Source: JADJEI01 sp035328465
GTDB lineage: Bacteria; Bacteroidota; Ignavibacteria; Ignavibacteriales; Ignavibacteriaceae
Length of the DNA stretch: 16,779 nt
Direction: 5' to 3'
Assembly: GCA_035328465.1 (NCBI GenBank)
Contig: DAOLIQ010000072.1
Coordinates: 1-16,779 of the forward strand
The notes under the pieces are model-generated. The model searched no databases. It was not told the DNA's origin and saw nothing but the letters and a program-made list of their open reading frames with translations. A program made the position numbers and the translations under genes. Below, one piece after another: positions 14,761-16,779 of the stretch (positions within the stretch are counted from its first letter, which is position 1; each line of letters opens with the position of its first letter).

Positions 14761-16071
14761 TTAAAGAATAAATTTTCTTGCAACACAAATAGTCCAATCA
14801 GCACCATTATAAGCATAACCAGTATAGTAAATCCTGTACTCGTTTTCGATTTTCAGGTAACTAGCCCAACCAATTTTTAATAGATCATCAACTGTATCAT
14901 CAGAAGTAAAGAAAGGGTTGGAAGCATCTTTCTGCCAATTAATTCCATCAGTAGAATGAGCATAACCAAAACCATTATTTTCAGGGATAAAACTTTGATA
15001 AACCATCTCATAAATTCCATTCTCAAAAATTATGGATGGAAATCCGATACTACCTAATTCCCAACTTTGGTCAGGAACCATAATTGGGTTTTCCGAATAT
15101 CTTTGCCAAGAGTAGCCATCATTAGAAATGGCTAATCCAATTTTACCGTTATAATCAAACGGATAGCCGGTGTAGTACAGATAATAAGAGTTTTCAACTT
15201 TTAATATTTGAGTTGGAAAAATTCGAAAATCCCAATTGTTTCCTGATAGAATTGGATTGGGCTGTTTAACCCAATTTATTCCATCTGTAGAGGTAGCCAA
15301 CCCAATTGACCATGGTCCATAAACATCATAAAAACCATGATAGTACATTTTATAAATTCCATCTTCAAACAAAACTGGTCCCGCGGCACAGCGCCCTGCG
15401 TCCCAAGTTCCTGGTGCACCAGGATATAATACTGGAAGGTTAGAATATCTCGTCCACGTCAATCCATCGGAAGATGTTGCTAAAAAAACATAGGTCTTTC
15501 CATAATCTGACAACCCGGAGAAATACATCTTGTATCCACTTTCATCTTTTATAACAAAAGTTTGACCCACACCGAACTTGTCATAAGTACTTCCAGTCTT
15601 AACCAAGATCGGATTATTGATATAATCAATCCATCCAAAGCTACCTGTCCCCCAAGTGACATATAAATAAATTGTACCTGTCCCGTTTCCAGTTGGCTGC
15701 AATGTTAATGTAACTTGAACTAAAACTCCATCTAAAACTTCTACATCTGTTTCTCCAGTGTAAACAACATCACCGTCTCCATTTAACGCATCTACTTTTA
15801 GATGCCATACTCCAACAGGTATTGCTTCGAATGTTATATCAGCGGTTGAATCAGTGAGAAGATTGAGGGAATTAATGATTGGTTCAAAACCCTGGCGGGT
15901 TAAGTAAGCTACGACTTGTTCAACATTGGCAGGTGCATTTAATCTATCAATTTTTAAAGATAAAATACCAGAGCTCTTTTCCGTAGCATTTGGTATGTTG
16001 GAATCTTCTTTACTACAAGAAATAAAAACTAACGGCAATATTAGAAGAGTCAAACTTAATAACCATTTCAT
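14761..16071 (-). CDS. Lipoprotein with five-bladed glycosidase-like propeller
   Basis: A 436-residue lipoprotein: signal peptide with lipobox LVFISC, so C19 would carry the lipid anchor. Residues about 35-140 form a beta-rich domain (GILSLKIDRL, GVWHLKVDAL, VQVTLTLQP), followed by a repeated module that extends to the C-terminus. Each repeat has a Y-x-M/I-Y-Y strand (180-184, 240-244, 297-301, 354-358, 412-416), and four are followed by an A-x-S-x-D-G-x-x-W strand (198-206, 259-267, 314-322, 371-379). Five units fit the propeller of GH32/43/68/130-type glycosidases. No complete set of catalytic acids was assigned, so hydrolase, phosphorylase or binding roles remain open. The start has AAAGGAG before the ATG. 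It is likely monocistronic. Confidence 0.8.
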   Translation of the reverse strand: MKWLLSLTLLILPLVFISCSKEDSNIPNATEKSSGILSLKIDRLNAPANVEQVVAYLTRQGFEPIINSLNLLTDSTADITFEAIPVGVWHLKVDALNGDGDVVYTGETDVEVLDGVLVQVTLTLQPTGNGTGTIYLYVTWGTGSFGWIDYINNPILVKTGSTYDKFGVGQTFVIKDESGYKMYFSGLSDYGKTYVFLATSSDGLTWTRYSNLPVLYPGAPGTWDAGRCAAGPVLFEDGIYKMYYHGFYDVYGPWSIGLATSTDGINWVKQPNPILSGNNWDFRIFPTQILKVENSYYLYYTGYPFDYNGKIGLAISNDGYSWQRYSENPIMVPDQSWELGSIGFPSIIFENGIYEMVYQSFIPENNGFGYAHSTDGINWQKDASNPFFTSDDTVDDLLKIGWASYLKIENEYRIYYTGYAYNGADWTICVARKFIL

Positions 16072-16098
16072 AATTGATCTCCTTTGAATAGTTGTGTA

Positions 16099-16127
16099 AA
16101 CTTAGAGAATATATCAAAGAATGTCAA
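16099..16127 (-). promoter_or_regulatory. Candidate promoter of the lipoprotein gene
   Basis: On the minus strand a perfect TTGACA (16127-16122) is followed after exactly 17 bases by TAAGTT (16104-16099), which also resembles the TAnnTTTG element. The ATG is about 27 bases further on, with AAAGGAG between. The -35 match is strong and the -10 is imperfect. Confidence 0.4.
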
Positions 16128-16209
16128 TAAAATTTTAAAAATACATTCTAGACAATAAAGTAAAATAGTTCTATTATTAGTAAATTTTAATTTCAAAAAT
16201 ATAATTGGA

Positions 16210-16779
16210 ATGATTAATAAATTTAATTTAACTGAGTTTAAAAAATTTCATAATAGTAGCCAAATAGATGGAAATGTCGTTGGTTCTATTGAAGGAAGAA
16301 TATTTCGCATCTTTAGAAAAAAAATAAATATTTATAAAGAAGCAATTTCAATAATTCATCCTATTAAATCGATTATTCCTACAAAAACAATTTTTGAAGA
16401 TAGTGAATCTTTAATAGTTGAACACGAACCACTTGAATTTATTACTTACTATGATGAATGGACTAAGAATCAGAAAGTTGAAGCTGCAATTTCAATTTTG
16501 AAAATACAAAAAGAATTATCAGCACATGGATTTTATTTATTCGACCCGCATTCATTCAACATAACATTTAAGAATGCAGAACCAATTTATTTTGATTTTG
16601 GTTCAATTAAAAAAGGTACTGTTTCTACATCAACCTGGTTTTTAAAAAATTTTTGTGGTGGCTTTACTAAAGATTACTGGGATAGTATACTGAACATTGG
16701 TAAAATTCAAAAATCGACTATCGCTTTTCGTCTTTTGTTTTCATCTTCTCCATATGATTTATTGATTAAAATAATTTCT
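16210..16779 (+). CDS. Kinase-like-fold protein, N-terminal part (cut by window edge)
   Basis: An open frame of 190 codons runs off the window with no stop. It has no signal peptide. Residues 104-132 read like the catalytic heart of a protein-kinase-like fold: SAHGFYLFDPHSFNIT, with D112 and N117 in the D-x4-N spacing of the kinase catalytic loop, then PIYFDFGSI with D129-F130-G131 like the metal-binding DFG. A similar D-x4-N ... (I/F)DxGS segment occurs, from memory, in front of SAM-methyltransferase domains in some surface-polysaccharide proteins, and in aminoglycoside-phosphotransferase and LPS-kinase relatives. The downstream part needed to choose is missing. The ATG at 16210 has only a weak ribosome-binding site (TTGGA). 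It is divergent from the lipoprotein gene. Confidence 0.65.
   Translation, partial: MINKFNLTEFKKFHNSSQIDGNVVGSIEGRIFRIFRKKINIYKEAISIIHPIKSIIPTKTIFEDSESLIVEHEPLEFITYYDEWTKNQKVEAAISILKIQKELSAHGFYLFDPHSFNITFKNAEPIYFDFGSIKKGTVSTSTWFLKNFCGGFTKDYWDSILNIGKIQKSTIAFRLLFSSSPYDLLIKIIS

Overview
The window is an AT-rich stretch of bacterial chromosome. It looks like the Bacteroidota/Chlorobi/Ignavibacteria group, inferred from a hybrid two-component system fused to AraC, a 752-residue mitochondrial-type aconitase, a divergent GroES-like protein, and a type III polyketide synthase operon of a kind common in that group. Shine-Dalgarno use is mixed: some genes have a clear AAGGAG and others have none. No rRNA, tRNA, CRISPR array, transposase or phage gene was seen.

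Layout. (1) 1-1910, minus strand: a tight run of small genes encoding a DUF2007-like protein, an ABM-like alpha/beta-barrel protein, a secreted cupin, a secreted NTF2/SnoaL-like protein and the signal peptide of a further exported protein cut by the window edge. Four of the five share an almost identical AAAAGGAG leader. (2) 2010-2164: two REP-like GTAG hairpins in opposite orientation, whose right end supplies the stop codon of the next gene. (3) 2160-6338, minus: a giant one-protein signalling system with 14 Reg_prop repeats, Y_Y_Y, a membrane helix, histidine kinase, receiver and AraC domain. (4) 6428-8752, minus: aconitase with its own terminator. (5) 9010-9198, plus: a small membrane protein. 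(6) 9334-12675, minus: a type III polyketide synthase, methyltransferase and flavoprotein in overlapping frames, then a GroES-like gene 39 bases further on. (7) 12783-14639, plus: a methyltransferase and a glycosyltransferase, back to back. (8) 14641-16127, minus: a lipoprotein with a five-bladed glycosidase-like propeller, with promoter and terminator candidates. (9) 16210-end, plus: the N-terminal part of a kinase-like protein, cut by the window edge.

How they may work together. The polyketide synthase, methyltransferase and flavoprotein form the clearest functional unit and could make a methylated, oxidised phenolic lipid or quinone; the product is inferred only. The hybrid sensor has no adjacent transporter or glycosidase operon, so its target is unknown. 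The polyketide operon and the divergent methyltransferase/glycosyltransferase pair share a 107-base intergenic region that probably holds both promoters. Nothing in the window proves an undescribed system. The most unusual items are the REP doublet that ends a gene, the duplicated export leader on unrelated proteins, and the kinase-like fragment at the right edge.
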